Positions 23,636 to 37,600 of a DNA stretch of 64,000 nucleotides are shown here, one piece after another. Made by a program: the position numbers and the translations under genes. The DNA comes from Symbiodinium natans (Eukaryota; Sar; Dinophyceae; Suessiales; Symbiodiniaceae). Location of the stretch: the NCBI GenBank assembly GCA_905221605.1, contig CAJNDS010002727.1, positions 82,001 to 146,000 of the forward strand, given 5' to 3'. Position 1 is the stretch's first letter, and each line of letters begins with the position of its first letter. The notes under the pieces were generated by a model that was given only the letters and a program-made list of their open reading frames with translations, had not been told where the DNA came from and did not search any database.

Positions 23636-25199
23636 TTATTTCCCACAGTCAGAAACCAGACAAGTCACATACTAACATCGTTGGTGCGCAACCTTCAAGT
23701 GAGATTTCTCCGGCGAATTTTGTCACATATGTCTCGCAGCCGTATTCGTGCCTGGACTTACCATTGGCATCTCATCATTTCCTTGTCGTTGCGGAGCTCA
23801 CTTGTCAAGTCCCTATAGAAGAAATCCGCGTACTTATGCCAGAAATGAACCTTGAATTCTGCGACATGACATACAGTTGAGCAACAAATTTTGCGGCTCT
23901 AGTTGAGGATTCGCTTCACCCCCAATAACAAAATTCACGCATCTCTTTTATTCAGCGCGGTCCCAAAATCTGTCAAATGGAGGTTCTCCAAAAAACTTGC
24001 TTAAGGCCCAGGAATGCCGGATGCTGTGCAGGTTCTGGCCCTGCCAGCTTGGGAAAAACAGGGAACAGGAACACGTGCTTATAGCCACTTCTAAACAGAA
24101 ACATCTTCACGGCCATGCCCTGCAGAAAAGCCGAGGCGGCGGGCGGTTGCGTTGATGATTTGTTCACTATTAGACTACTCAGGTCGAACTCTGAGGAGCC
24201 AGCCCAGGCAGAGAATGGCCACCTAAGCTCAGCGGTGCTCACACTTCTGGCATCTTCTGGCGTTGGTTTCGCATGATTTCGCATGTTTTCGCCGAAGCCA
24301 CGAGCCCAATCGGAGTCTTCGGAAAGTGCGCGCACACCTCAACGACGGCCTGCACAAATCCGGAGATGTCTTCAAGCCGAGCTGATGCAGCGCTCATAGT
24401 AGACTCACCGCAATAAGGTGCATGGGTGTTGCCGTGAATCATTGGGGTTGCTTGCGGCTGCATCTTCATAGTCGGCATGGTCGGCCTTGTTTCTTGCGGT
24501 CACCATGTAGTACACCTTTGGTGTGGCAGTCCCGTCCAATCCCGGCCCTCTGGACAACCCCGATCCACCGTCTCATGCTCAATCTAACCAAAAAGCATTC
24601 TCCTAGTGCTCGCCTAGTACGTACTGTGATCATCTGGGGGTAGAACTCTTGTGGAACGATACAACGAAACACGAGACAGCACTGCATACTTCCATGAACT
24701 CGCGAGATCGTTCCACATGTCTGGGTCAATTGCCAGGCACAGAGATGCTGACCAGATGTGGCACAAGACCTGGGGGCTTAACTTGGGAGCCGCATGACTG
24801 GTAGGACCGGGTAAGAGTGTCATGAGTCTATAAAGATTCAATGTGACACGACTCTCTTCTGCCGACAGCAACGCCAGCCTAACAATTGAAATTAGTTCAG
24901 CTAGCCCAGGACAGCAATGACTGCATCGGAAATGATCGACCTGCTGCAGTGCTGCAGCTTTCCATGTCAGTGCCACAAGTATTGGCGCTTCGACAGAATC
25001 AGAATCCCTCGATCGCATCTCATCGACCCCATCAAAACACCGATGCAAGTTGATGAAAAGCCTGGCCGTGGGCCTGAACACTGGAAACAGGTCCCCGGCC
25101 CACGGCCGCAGAATCGGCTCCCAGTGGCAGGCAGCGCGTGACACATCACTGGCAGCGAAGCTTCCAAGAAACGGGCGATGCGTTCATTTGCTTAGGTTT

Positions 25200-25203
25200 G
25201 TTA

Positions 25204-25238
<35 letters not shown>

Positions 25239-25243
25239 GTATG
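25200..25243. repeat. (TA)n microsatellite with internal ACA
   Basis: Alternating T/A run broken once by ACA, followed by an AT-rich stretch to about 25370. Confidence 0.9.
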
Positions 25244-27263
25244 TTTTATTCTTTCTTTTCTTATTTAGATTTCTATTGATATTTATATTTTCATGTTTAG
25301 ATTGATACTTGCATTATGTTTATACTATATTTCTTTACTTTTATTTGTATTTATGTATTTGTTTATTTAGATGGTGGGCCAACATGCAGGGAAACAGCTT
25401 TTCTTCACAAACGCAAACACTTCTCGCCGGGTTCTATCTCATGTTTGGTCATATACGCTCTTCGAGGTGGAAACCCTGTAGGCGCGAAAAGGGACTACTT
25501 ACGCTGAGTTGGCATACAGACATACAAACATACAGCCTACAAGGGATATGGCCAGCTACAAGCCTTTCTTGAAGGTGGAAAATGTGAGTTGCAAGCCCGA
25601 AGCCTTAAAAAGGCGGAACTCACGACATAAAGGATTTGATGAGTGGGAAATTTCTCCCGACGGTGACCTGCCTCTATCTGCCTTGGCCTGGACTCTACCG
25701 GCTCCATCTAGGTTCAGCCCGCCCCATCATCAGGCTCGGACATTCCACTTGACAGATGCGATTGCTGCAATCAATGCAGGTGGGCCTGTGCGTGCCATGG
25801 TGGAGCATTCGCGTCGCAAATGCAGCTGCCCATATGGCTGGCACAATGACCTGGGCACAGCTGTGCTAATTTAGCTCACCAGGTGGGAAAACGTCGACGA
25901 CAACGACTTGCCTTAGGTCCCGGGCCATGGTCGTGACCGCAAAGCACATCAAGAATCTGACAGCAGACTATAGTGGCTCAAAACTGATGGAACGATGGCA
26001 AGTACGACCTCCCTCTCAGTGGGCCTCCCCCCTGCTCCAAGGATATATATTCTGCGGTACTCTTACATACTCCCTGCGGGATTCTCTGGGGTACTTTGGG
26101 CACTCCCGGGAGACTCTGCGGCATTCTTTTCAAGATTCTCTGAGGGGTTTTCAAATGCGCTCCAGAGATACCCTGCTGGATTTGCTTTGGGACTTCTCTG
26201 GGGGTGGACACTGCAGGGACATTCTACTTAGCATTCATGGATGAAGATTCCTTGGGTTTGGGCATGTCAGGGATTCTCGCAGGGACCGATGCAAGCACGT
26301 AAAAACTCGCGAACTGCAATTACTAGGTTTGCGCCCAAAAAAGCTGCAGCTCTCGCTTGAGCCGTGTCTGTGTCTCCCTCTCTCTGCTCAAACATCTCAA
26401 ACGCTCTGCTTGTCTCCCTCTCTTCCGAGCCTGCTGACGGAGCCTATGCTCTTCCACAGGTCGATGATCGACGGGGCGAGCCCATGGATCATCACCCCTG
26501 CGCAGGCTCCCGCAGCACCCACACAAAGACAGGAAGAGCTGGGAAGTGCAGTCTGCGCTGCAGAGACCTATTGCCAAAGAAGTGCGACCATGATTGCTTG
26601 AAGTTCTGAAGGGAACATCCCATGCATAGTCAGCGTATGCAAAACACTCTACAGACAGCCGAAGTCACGTGAAAACCTGGTCCACCGCACATGCCTTGAT
26701 GTGAGGGCCTCGTTCGTAGGGCCCCATGTTTGAAATCAAGCTCGCCGGTTAAATTGGGCCGCACCTACCCCTGCAAGTACTGCCTCAAGCCCAATTCCCT
26801 CTCGTAATGCCAGCCAAAACATACTAAAGAGGATCTGCCCAACATTCAACTGTTTAGGGCGGACAAAGTAATGACGGTCCAACAATAGTTCTCTCACAAT
26901 CCAGAACCTGCATGAGAAGCTTTCTCGCTTGGAGTCACGCTCGCCTTCCTGAGATTCTGTTCCGGCTGCTCGAGCTCCGCGCACGACAAAGCTGTTGCAT
27001 CGTTGAGACTCGGAGCGTCTCGAGCTAGAGTGCAATTAATTTGAGCCGCTGGCTCACTGCACTTGGAACATCAGGAAGTGTAAAGTGCTCTACTCACATG
27101 GCTTCCTGGTATCGCTTTCTTCGTCCGTCCTTGCCAAGGGCTTGCATGATGAGCTTCCGTGCCTCAGTCAATGGCCATTCGTGGTCCAGTGGTTCGGGAC
27201 ACGGTCAGCACAGTGCCTTCCAGTGCCTCACAAGCCTCAAGCCAATAGGTCAGCAATTAACGA

Positions 27264-27289
27264 CACACACACACACACACACACACACC
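27264..27289. repeat. (CA)n microsatellite
   Basis: Uninterrupted ACAC run of about 13 units. Confidence 0.9.
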
Positions 27290-28210
27290 ACAAACACATA
27301 AACACACAAACACGCAATAAACCACTTTCAAAAATGGAGCACGCTCCTTGCATCTACATAGTAATATGGTATTAATCTGGTGCCGCCATCTGTACTTCTG
27401 CCTTTCAGGCCATTTTCAGCCGGCTAATGCTGCTGTACAGCTGAACAGCAATCGTTTGGCACGCTCCCCCTTGCCGCCCATGTTCCCTCATGATCAAACA
27501 AGTGGCCGGTTCTCCGCCGAAGCCCTTCATGCGAGATCCTTCGTCCATGTCCGCGGCATTCACCACCTTCGCATGATTTCACACATCTCCAATCCGACCG
27601 CAAACATACTTTCCAAGTCGAAGGTGCTGACAAGTGCCGAGATCTGCACGAAAATGTTCTCTCAAACTGAGCACGTGGCCAGTGGCTGTTCAGAGATGCC
27701 CGGCAACAACTTGGAAGTGTGAGGCACCCCTTCGGGGTCGGTGAACCTAAGGTCTGCATCAGGCTGCACTGGATCCGGACATGCAGTCGAAGACGGTTTT
27801 GACTTGCAGTGGGTGAGCTGATATACAAGTGGGAGCCTCGTACGATGGCTGCATATTCAGCAGCGGGCTCCAGGGATTGCAGCTTAGGACCACACACATA
27901 AAGCTAGTGGCTCGCAGACAAATAATATGGTCGGTTCTTTCATGGGGTGTTCAAACCCGGTATGCTTGAAAGGTAGAGATGTAACCCAAACCGCCCCAAG
28001 GAACCAAATTCCCTATGGATCCTGGACACTGCATGTTTTCTATCCTCATTCGCGGTCTAAGATTCAGCTGACCCAAAAAACTCTTCTGGTAGCCAAGCCT
28101 ACAACCAACTGTATGAAGTGATTGATGGGAGCTTTTTGCACGGTGACGATTGATTAGTAAGGAAACGTACCCCAACAAAATCCCGAACTTATCGTGGACT
28201 GGAAGCTTAC

Positions 28211-31200
28211 CGGCCAGGCATGATGAGGATAAGGGGGTAGAACCCTGTACATGCTCAAGGTCCTCAAAACGGGCTTGGAAACGTCAGCGGCTGGAATTGG
28301 ATTGGAATTAAAGTCAGAATCCGTCAAATCAATCTTGGCAAAGGGGCTGCGCTGAGATACAGTGGGACTCTTCCACATCAGGGAGGCCCTCAATGGGGGA
28401 GGTCACCTGTGCGAAAGAAAGGAGAGCAACAACAGGATATAGCAGAAGTGCAACATACATCGCAAGCTCTCTGGGTGCTATTTCCGGCTAGCGGAGACCG
28501 AATGCCTGTGGCTTACAGGTTGCTTAGCGGCATGTGTCAAAGCAGGGCACCTCTCGGTTTGCGCCGCCGCCTTGCCAGCCCTCCAAAGCTCCGAAGAGAT
28601 ATCTGCCAGGGCAAAGGCCGGCTGAAGTCAGGGTTTCCGCCGCGAGCTAAGTGAGGTGTTGCAAGCGATGTAAACTGAATAGCGAAACCGACGCCATGTG
28701 ATATAACAGTGCTCAACAGGAATGCATAAAACAAATTCTTTCATGGACTTCCAATCCCTGTCTCCGCGCCTGTCGCGTACAGTCCTCGGCAAGGCACCGA
28801 GCCATTGAATGTGCAACACATGTGTAGTTTCGTCATGAATATTTTTAGCGGATGCCAGAACGCCGTCACTATGTCTGTTTATACCTGCACCAAAACTTCA
28901 AATGTGTCTGGGCAACATGCCAGACATTATCAAACTCCCTTTCTGAATGGTCCAGGATTCTGTTTTAGGCCAGCATGACCCGCTTCGAAGGCTGCTTGCG
29001 CAAGCTGGACAGCGTGAAACAACGCCTCGTACACAACTGCAAAGTTTAAACACAACGGGCAGGTCCCGACACAGCAGCATACAGGTCTGTCCAAAGGCGA
29101 GCAAGCCTTGTCCTGCTTATGCCCGAAGACGAGCTCGTTGCCCCGTCGATTTCGGATCTGCACGTGTTATCAACCATCAAGGTACATCAATGCAATCTTC
29201 AGATTCAGAAGCACATACCGTCGCCTTCTCATGCGGCTTCAGCTTGGCCAGAAGCGGCCCTAAGATCCGCAGCAAACGAGGCTCGTCGATGAACGGCAAG
29301 AGTACAACGGCCTGAACTCACGAACCGCGGATGTTCTCCCAGTGTTCTGCTACCTCTGAAGGTGAAAGCTGCCTGAGAGCAATAGGTTCAATAGGTTCAG
29401 TGCCAGCCTGCCACGTGAAACGCTTGCCATTCAAGTCCAGACCGAAGTCCACAGGATAGAAATCGATCAGCCTCAACACGTCAGGACCCGTGGTGTTGAA
29501 ACCACTTGCTGTAGTCCCCTAGTGACTCTGGCGGTTCTGCTGAGTCCTCACAAGCCACTGCTCGAACCTGCTGGGTACAGGCATGCGGAGTGTTCCCAGG
29601 CGTGTTCCCAGGCCGACCGGACGGAGCACTCACAACTTCACGTGATCCTCAGACCTTCCTCGGATATCCTATTGGACATTTTTACCGGCCCACGCCAGAC
29701 TCTCCCAGGCTTTCACCCAATGTGCCCATGGCACTTGCTTTCTACTCTAGAGCAGCGCTTTGTGCTCTTGCATCATGCGTGCGCGCGCGCTCAGAGACAG
29801 TGCACACTGTACACATTTTTCGGTCCAATTGACGCTGAGAGACGGAGAGAAGGCCTGCTTCATGAGCTCGCGCATTGCCGCTGGGATGCCAGCCTGCCGG
29901 AAGCATCCACGGACGATCACATGCCGGCTTTTCACCCCACAACCTTCCCTCCTCCTCAGCACTGACTGGCGGAAGGACACTCATCAGCTGCTGGAAAGGC
30001 TGGAAGGGTTGTCCAGTCCTTGGCTCTTGGCTGTCGTGAGTGGCAAGGCTGGGCCATTGTCATTGCGGTTCTTGAGTACTGCTGCCTCTGGGTTGACACA
30101 TGTTGAACTACATAGTCCAAGAGGCCAGGCCTGTTGCAGGGGCTGTTGTCCATAATTTTATGGGTGTCTTAGCTTATGCAGGTGCATTTCGGGTTTGGTC
30201 CACAATCCATACAATCCTTACTAAAGGGGGCTTGTGCCGTGCTTGCGCGAGCCTGCGCGTGCAGTGGGCTCCAAGCGGTTCTCGTGGAGGCGAATCACAG
30301 TGACTAACTGAGACAGCGGGTACTTCCATCCTTTGCGACACTCCTTGCACGTGCCTGGTTTTTGACAACTTCTGTTATGCTTGGTTTCAAATGATATAAA
30401 TCGTAGAACGGTTTTCGCACAACCCTCGTGAAGAAAACGCAACGTAAGCGCGGCGTTTTCCCCAAGCAGTGCGCCAAGACTATGCAATGGGCTTCCAACG
30501 TTACTTGTATGGGCAGGCAATTGAAAGAGCTACAGTAACCTGAGTTACATGATCGCGTACCGCGCACGCCGGCCAGCGCGGTGTGCGAGGTGGCTCTCGC
30601 TCGAGGTCTGCTTGCAAGTTGGGACAACGTCATCTAGGTCCCGTGCATGTCCGAAGGCGAAATCGCGCTCCCACCTAGATAGCATGCACTTCTTCAGACT
30701 TAGGTTCCCCCCGTGCCGCGAAAAGAAAGATGGCCCTACTTGTTCATGCCATTTTACCACACTTGAACCATTAAGTTGTCGAAGGCGACCATGTGACATG
30801 ACTCCACCAAGTAAACGCAGCCCAGTAGGGTTTGCAAATACGACGTCGGTCCGCAAAACCCTACTAGCTCGCGTTGTTTCCCCGTAGGAGGACAATACCT
30901 CCAAACGTACTTTGAAGGGATCCCCACTGCTTCTACGGAAGGACAACAGCAGCTAACGAGTTGGAAATGTAGCTGCTGCGACACACACACACACAAACAT
31001 TACTGTCTGCCAGGTGGCTGGAAGTAAGTCAACTCTCCACATTTGAGGTTGCCGCAGCCAATCAGATCAGAGGCAAACGGCCTCAGGTCGTGCGGTCTTC
31101 GAAATCATTGGTTCTGCATGCGCAGGACAGAAATGGCATAGGGCGACATGCTGGAAAGCTAATAAGCTGGGGATACGTTCAGCAGAGTGGTTCTGTCGGT

Positions 31201-31678
31201 TGCTTCCATTTCAAGCTTCGTTCCAACTGAGCAGCTCGTGTCGACCCTTACCACGCATAGGCCCCACATGCGAAGCCCCAAATTGAGCCAGGCAACGCAT
31301 AGTGGTAGGGATAGAACCAGGTCCAAGACGGACAGCCCTGCAGCAGCGACAAATTGATACCCTCCACGATCACAAGCAACACCATGATGTGTGTTCAGCA
31401 ACCCTCCCGCTGCCTGGTAGTAGTAAACCAGAACCCAACACAGGCCCTCGACATATGCTTTGCGAATTCGCTGCAGGAAGTCGACAAGGTCATCCTTCGA
31501 TGTTCTCATGAACGAATACCGAGCAAGGTTCTGTACGCAGGCCTTAAGGCTCTTGAAGGGTGACAATTGAAACACATGTCGTGCTGCTCCGCTCCTGTTT
31601 TACCTTGAACTTTTCGAAATAGTACCGCCTGGGCTTCGAAAGGCAGGCGGGCTTCACTTCAATTGCCGTTGCTTTAGA
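28211..31678 (-). CDS. XRN gene, C-terminal conserved exons
   Basis: Exons on minus: 31678-31604 ([17 protein letters not shown] donor); 31494-31414 ([16 protein letters not shown] donor); 31337-31297 ([14 protein letters not shown]); from 31081 ([11 protein letters not shown]), end unresolved; possibly about 30925-30908 (DPFK before GTACGT); 29471-29408 ([22 protein letters not shown] donor); 29311-29219 ([19 protein letters not shown] donor); 29157-29107 ([19 protein letters not shown] donor); 28351-28211 ([21 protein letters not shown] donor). Each matches the known order of C-terminal XRN motifs. Exons for the PFxPxEQLM motif and for the terminal tail are not identified, so the protein model is incomplete here. 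Confidence 0.92.
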
Positions 31679-34600
31679 CTGCAAACGGCAAAAGCAAATC
31701 AGAATGACCAGCTCTCCTAACAACCGACTATGCCGAACTCAGCTTCCGTCAAACAGATGTTTCAACACGGGGGACGCAGGAGATGGTTCCTTCTACAGTT
31801 TGACTGAGACGCTGCTTCCAGTGCGGCCCTTCCCCTAGCCGGACAGTGTCGGGCATGGCCTGGCATCAAGAGAGCGTTAACAAGGGTGCAAAGTTCATCA
31901 TAGGATGCGCAGATGCCAAGTAGTGCAGGCGCAGGGCCAAACACATACAACATGGACACAGACGACGCGCACACGGACACGGACACCCGCACACACCCGC
32001 ACACAAGCAGAGCAATAATGAAAAGCTGGATGGGTAGAAAATGGAGGAATGGCATGTTACAGCGCAAACCAACAACAGCAACAAACGAGTCCTGTCCGTT
32101 GTGTAACCAACTTATGTGGGTACATGCATAGTTGGCGTGGCTTCATGAGCATAATGTGCAACTGTTGGCCTCATTGCAAAAAAAGTGGCTGAAGTAGTGC
32201 GGCATGAACATTGCATTGCGGGTTTCTAGCTCTTGGGGGCTAACTGCATGCGCAACGCTTCTTCATTGCATATGAAAGCACGCATATGCACACGTGCACA
32301 CACATGTTATATACCACTTCCAAGTGAAAGCCCAGGTGTTCTAAGACCAACCCGTCCGAAGGCCTCTCCCAGATCTTGCCTGTTGTTCAGGCGATCTCGC
32401 AGGGCCTGAAGATCTGAAAACTGCCTTTCATGTAGGCCAGCAATAGTAGTAGGTCTTGATGGCACTTGGACTATCACATGTCAAACTTGGTGACATGTGG
32501 GTGTGGTACTACTAGAATCTAGCTAGCAGTTGATGCTGAAGCACTACTACTCACTGGTATGCAGAGCGTATGCAATGTGCTGCAACCACGCGGCCATGTG
32601 GAACTCACGATCCACTACCTTTCCCGATTTGGCCTGCGGTGTCACAAAAGCTGAAAGCTGTGCACTTTGAGAACGATGCACAGCAACCATTGGCCTAAAG
32701 GCACTTAAGTACATCCAAATACCACGTTATCTGCCATCTGTCTGATGGCGGACGGTGGCCTTGTTCTCCTTTGGCTTCGGTGGCTCCAGAGTTGGCTCCT
32801 CGCTTGCACACAATGCCCGTGGCTTTATTTGGGAGCCTAGAAAAAGATGATAAAAGAGGATTATAAGAAGGCTTGATCGGGAGCTTGGAACAGAATATCA
32901 AAAAGGGTAGAAAAAACTACTGCGCAAAACTTCCCAAGCTCGTGATTTGTGCAGTCACTGCAGTCTCCTGGCGCTGCCGCTTTGCTGGTGGCTCCGGTGT
33001 CTCCAAGTTCTCAAAGTCCATGGAGAAGCTCTGGGCCTTTGATCACACTGACTTAAAGTTGGCTTTGAATCCTTTGACTAACAAGCCTGTAGCAGCCTGT
33101 ATCTCAGCCTATCTTAACTGTGCGGCCGTGGCTGCCAGCAGCTGCGCGTGGAAAGCGCTCGTGTCGGAGGCCTCTTCCTTGGGCAGGAAAGAATCGGCGG
33201 TGCTGCCTGCAGCTTGGCAATGGAACTGGAGAAGTTCAAGAGAGCCCATCAAGAAGAATTGATTGGCTGACGCACGCCGCAACGCCCACCTTCACCAGCC
33301 AGATCTCCGCCCATTTGGCCACCTTGACCTTGACCTCCTTCAGCGCCGACGTTGCCCTGCACAGGATTTATTTAGAACATTTTAGAACTTTATTTTGAAT
33401 ACTTGTCAACTCTTTGTCTGCTGATTTCTACACAATTCTCGCAGGCTCAGCACCGGCTTCTTGCACCATGTCAGGCATCCTGTGTGCCTCGTCCGCGTGC
33501 TCCTTGCTACGCTCCTCCTGCCGTTCGGCTCTCATCTTCGCCTCCCTCTCCAAGCGGTTCTTGAAGACCTCTTGTCACGTCGTAGCGGCACTGTTTCCGA
33601 GAGAGGCTTGTCGACACAAATGGGCAAAGATGTTGCACGCTCACAGGCCTGGTCCTCAATGCCGCCTAAATATTCCAGAAACTGCTCAACTTGAGCTAGG
33701 TTGGTTCTGCCACAGTCCGTCAAATAGTCGTCTAGGGACGGGAGGATCTCGACCTTGACTTGCACAAGCTGCACTGGGCAGAACGACAGAGGAATGCAAA
33801 GGCTGTCATGTCATGTCAGAACTGGCCTAGGATGGCCCACGGTGAGTAAAGACAATCGGACAAACAGAAACATTGTGAATTGGTTAAACGTGGCAAGAAG
33901 CATACAGAGCCATCATTTGGTCGATGCTGCCGTCTCTAATGCTCAAAGACGGGAGATGCGGCAAGAAGTCGTTGCCGACAAAGAAGCACATGAACACCTG
34001 AGAAGTTAGAAGCCGCAATAGGGCTCAAGCGGCTCAAGCCACCGCGTGCAAGTGGCTTGGCAGCCAGGAGTCATCTGAATCTGAACCGGCGCAGCAACTG
34101 ACTGGAGCGGAAAGACCGCTGAAACCAACTTAAAAGGAGGAGAACTTGATGAGACTTTGACAACATCCTACCACATTGCTCATCGCGGATCTGTGCAATG
34201 GTCGTAGTTGTCATGCACTTTTAAAGAATTGTCTGAAGAAATTGTTTTTTTGGTTTTGTTTAAACGCTGCAACGCGTTTAGGTACATTAAGACTGGCAAG
34301 ATGGCACACAGCAATTTCACAAATGATTCAGTTAAATTTTAAACGCGCCGCACGGCAAACACAATAAAAAGACGCCGAGCTTTTTCATGTTGTTTTGGAG
34401 GCATTTGACTTTTTGAACGGAGTCATTTAATTTTAATGGACTTAGTTGCAAAAAGCTTGCAAGACTGATCTTGTTTTCAGCTCATGAAGGAATGCTCTTG
34501 CTGAATCCCTGTCTTCAATCTTCTCTCTCCCCCCGACCACCCCCCACCTCAAAAAATGTGTGAAAAAGTATGTGAGCAGAAACATCACTAATAAGGTAGG

Positions 34601-37600
34601 CAAGCACAAATCTATTGCCCATCTTCGGAGTTGGTGAATTGTTTCAGGGCAACTTGATGCAACTTTTGCCAGTTTTTCGGAGTCGAGAGCTGTTGGGAGG
34701 CGACTCAGTGCCAGACGAAGTCATCAACGCACCTGCTGAGTGAGCGAAACACCAAGCAGCAACAGGCAACCACATGATTGGCATGGTCTTCCCCTGTGCC
34801 TCTCGAAGTCGTAAAGCAAAGTTTCCGGCATCCTGTCCACAAGCTCAGCGAACTGGAGCTGGAGATACTGGCCTGCAGCATCTTGTCTGAAGTTCTTTCC
34901 GGACGTCTCGAGCACAGCGCAGTCAGGCTAAGATCCGGACGCAGCACAGGCAGTGACACGATCTGGAACGGCTTCCTGAGGGCATCCACTCTAGGTACGG
35001 CATCTTAAGCTCTCATTTAGGCATAGCTTGGCTGAGTAGCTGTATAGCAATGCTGTCGTCCGCGTCGTCCCCCTCACCCGTGCACTCTGAAGCCACATGG
35101 CCGGTTCCTGAGGTGAAAATGTAGCCGCAGCCGTGCAAGAATGACAGCTGACGACACTGGCCTCCACAAAGGGTGCACTTCTTCTCCGACTTCGGAATCA
35201 CTACTTCTCGGATGATGGAGAAGTGTGCCTGGAGAAAGCAGAATGACAGGCACTGCCCACGGCGGCGGAGATGCAGCATGTGTGATGTGCTCGGAATGGG
35301 CAACATGTTGCTCATCCAGCATTGACTGCCAACCGTTATGGCTGGCGGTTCTCGAGTGACACTTATCTTAGCTCAGCACCAAGGCACCTCGTGGGTAGCA
35401 AGTCCAAGCATGATGAGATCTGCGTCGGCACCATACAAACAATGCCTGTCACAAATGTCGCCCCCAACGGTGGACACACGATGACACACGGGAAAGACAT
35501 GGGAAGACTGCGTCTCATGGTCCATCGACGTCCATCGACGTCCACCGACCCTTGGCCTGGTGTTCGGATCGTAGTCTGGTTGCGCACGTTGCAGTCGAAT
35601 GTACTGCATGATCTTGTGCTCACCTTCACCTACAGTGTCATTGATGTCATTGTCCCCTTCGTGCCCTATAATTACACACATGCGAAGGCCGCTCAATGCA
35701 AACCACTGCCTTGAATTCAGAGTCTGAAATTCGGATGCACCATCCCAAGACCAAACCAGCTCCAAGTGCTGTTGTAGAACAAACAGAACCGCCCAGGTCT
35801 ACTTAATTAATCACCCGGCTTGGCATCTGTTAGATTGAAGTCGTTGAGTCAACACCTGCACTTCCTGAAGATCGCCCTCCACAGGACATTCAGTACTTCG
35901 AGACCTCTAGATTTGGACAAGGCCTGACAATGCAGCTAGCCCTGCAGGGTCAATTGCGCTCACCGCTTTGGACATGCCCTTCGACGAATACATCCGAAGA
36001 ATACAGGCGTCCGTGATCTGATCTCAACGCCGTGCCGAGCAAAGCAGCAAGCTCTGAAGCGGAGGCAAAGTGAACCTGTCCAAGTCTTGTTTTGCAGCTG
36101 AGTTGCTGGGCACGTTCGCCTGACAAGCTTCAAGCACAACGTGCCCGGGCATTCCCAGAAAATTGCCACCAGCTAAACACAAGATCGCTGCAGCTCAGGC
36201 GCATCGGAGAGTATCACGCGAAACTTGAGCTTCTGCCACAGCGGGTCGTTTGTGGTACCTGGCAATTGCCCACTTCGGGCTTGTACTTAATCTACCTGCT
36301 ATCTGTAGCTGCTTCCGGCACTGTGTGCCATCCAAGATATCGAAGCACCCTACAAGCTGCTGTGGGGCTGAGAGGTGCTCTTATGCTGAGAGTGGTTGAG
36401 ACATGCCGGGTCTGCGGTCGTGAATGTAGTATCGGATGGCCTCGCAGCACTACACGCGAGGATCTCACGGAAACCTGGTTTCGAGGGTTTCGAGCTCTGC
36501 TGATGCCTCTGACATCTTGTGCAGGAAGTTCGTTCCAGGCGTGATCACCTTGGATCGCTGCCAGAGGCTTGAAACATCTTCGAGTAAGCCATTGCGGCAC
36601 CGACCCTCAGAAGAATTACATTGCATTGCAGCGCTAAACCAAGGGCCAGGCATTGGAATCGAAAACTTTGCCCGCAGTTCTGTTGGGCAGTGTTCGCCCC
36701 TCTGCCTGACACATCTGAAGGAATCTGAGCGGAGCGGTGATGGCGCATAATAGCTCGAGCTGAGTTGACTTCGAGCGGCGAGGAGAGAGAGAGAGAGGGA
36801 GAGAGAGAGAGAGAGACAAGATGTGAAAAGCAAGAACAACAACACTCACTTATACAGACACTGCTTCCACTTCCGCAATGGCCGCCTCCCAGTCTTGCCG
36901 AAGCCTTTCTTGCTCCCGCTCCATCTCCTCCCTCTCCTCCGGACAGAAATTCAGGGAAGGCTGCTGTGGGGCACTCCATTAGGCACACGCGCCCAAATCA
37001 AAGTTGGGTGTGTGCCAAACCCAGGCTGTCGCCAGCTTCCACCCACCCGATACTTTGTAATGCCCATCTTCTTAAAATCCTCTGTAGGCTCGTGACAAGA
37101 GATGGCCTAGACAGCAACAAGCAGGTCTGTCGCAACAATGTTGCAATGGTAAATACCCTCTGCAACGTTGTATGTAGAGGGACGTGTTAGAAGCGAAAAG
37201 TATTGGCACATGGCCATGTAGCATCAAGAAGCCGCTGGTGCAGCATTACCGCTTCCTTCTCCAATGTTGTTTTGAAGCTCAGCCGTCAGATCCAGAAAGT
37301 TCGGTCTCAGTACCTAATGGCCTTCGAGTACAATTTAATTTGGAGCTCCCGGTATTGAATTTGTAGCTCCCGGTACACTGCCCTGTTACGCCCTTAGCAT
37401 CAGTAGCTCGTGCACAGCAGTGGAACATTGCTGGCAAAAAGGTCGGGAGACTTGGCAAGAGAGATGTTATGGCCTGTGCAGCCCGGAACCGACGAGCTCG
37501 CTGCTGGTTCATTTTGGCACCTTGCAAGGCTGTTTTGGCTCTGACTGGAACAGACACTTCCTGTTGCAGCTTCGCATTGTTGCCATTGTCACATTGCGCC

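Larger units (their letters stand above)
23636..28210. other. Intergenic; microsatellites, no supported gene
   Basis: Holds a (TA)n/(CA) run at 25200-25243 and a (CA)n run at 27264-27289. On minus, around 24280-24360, a frame encodes GFVQAVVEVCAHFPKTP and ends near CEIMR; another frame near 27560-27650 also contains CEIMR. Neither has supported exon limits. On plus, a frame ending at about 25872 contains AAINAGGPVRAMVEHSRR, and on minus a hydrophobic frame near 26740-26870 contains VGQILFSMFWLALREG. None is assignable. This may also contain the 3' end of the XRN gene. Confidence 0.4.

Noticed and set aside
23623-23880. Plus-strand frame with LPLASHHFLVVAELTC, similar to the end of a LINE endonuclease domain
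   Set aside because: It is on the opposite strand to the adjacent reverse-transcriptase fragment, very short and lacks the other endonuclease motifs.
26736-27035. Hydrophobic minus frame with VGQILFSMFWLALREG, resembling an ABC-transporter membrane segment
   Set aside because: No neighbouring transporter exons or nucleotide-binding motifs were found; hydrophobicity alone is not enough.
24239-27690. Two minus-strand frames both containing CEIMR near 24.28 and 27.58 kb
   Set aside because: The shared run is five residues, frames around 27.6 kb are ambiguous and no splice structure links them.
29522-29965. 147-codon plus-strand open frame
   Set aside because: It is antisense to an intron of the well-supported XRN gene and has no motif.
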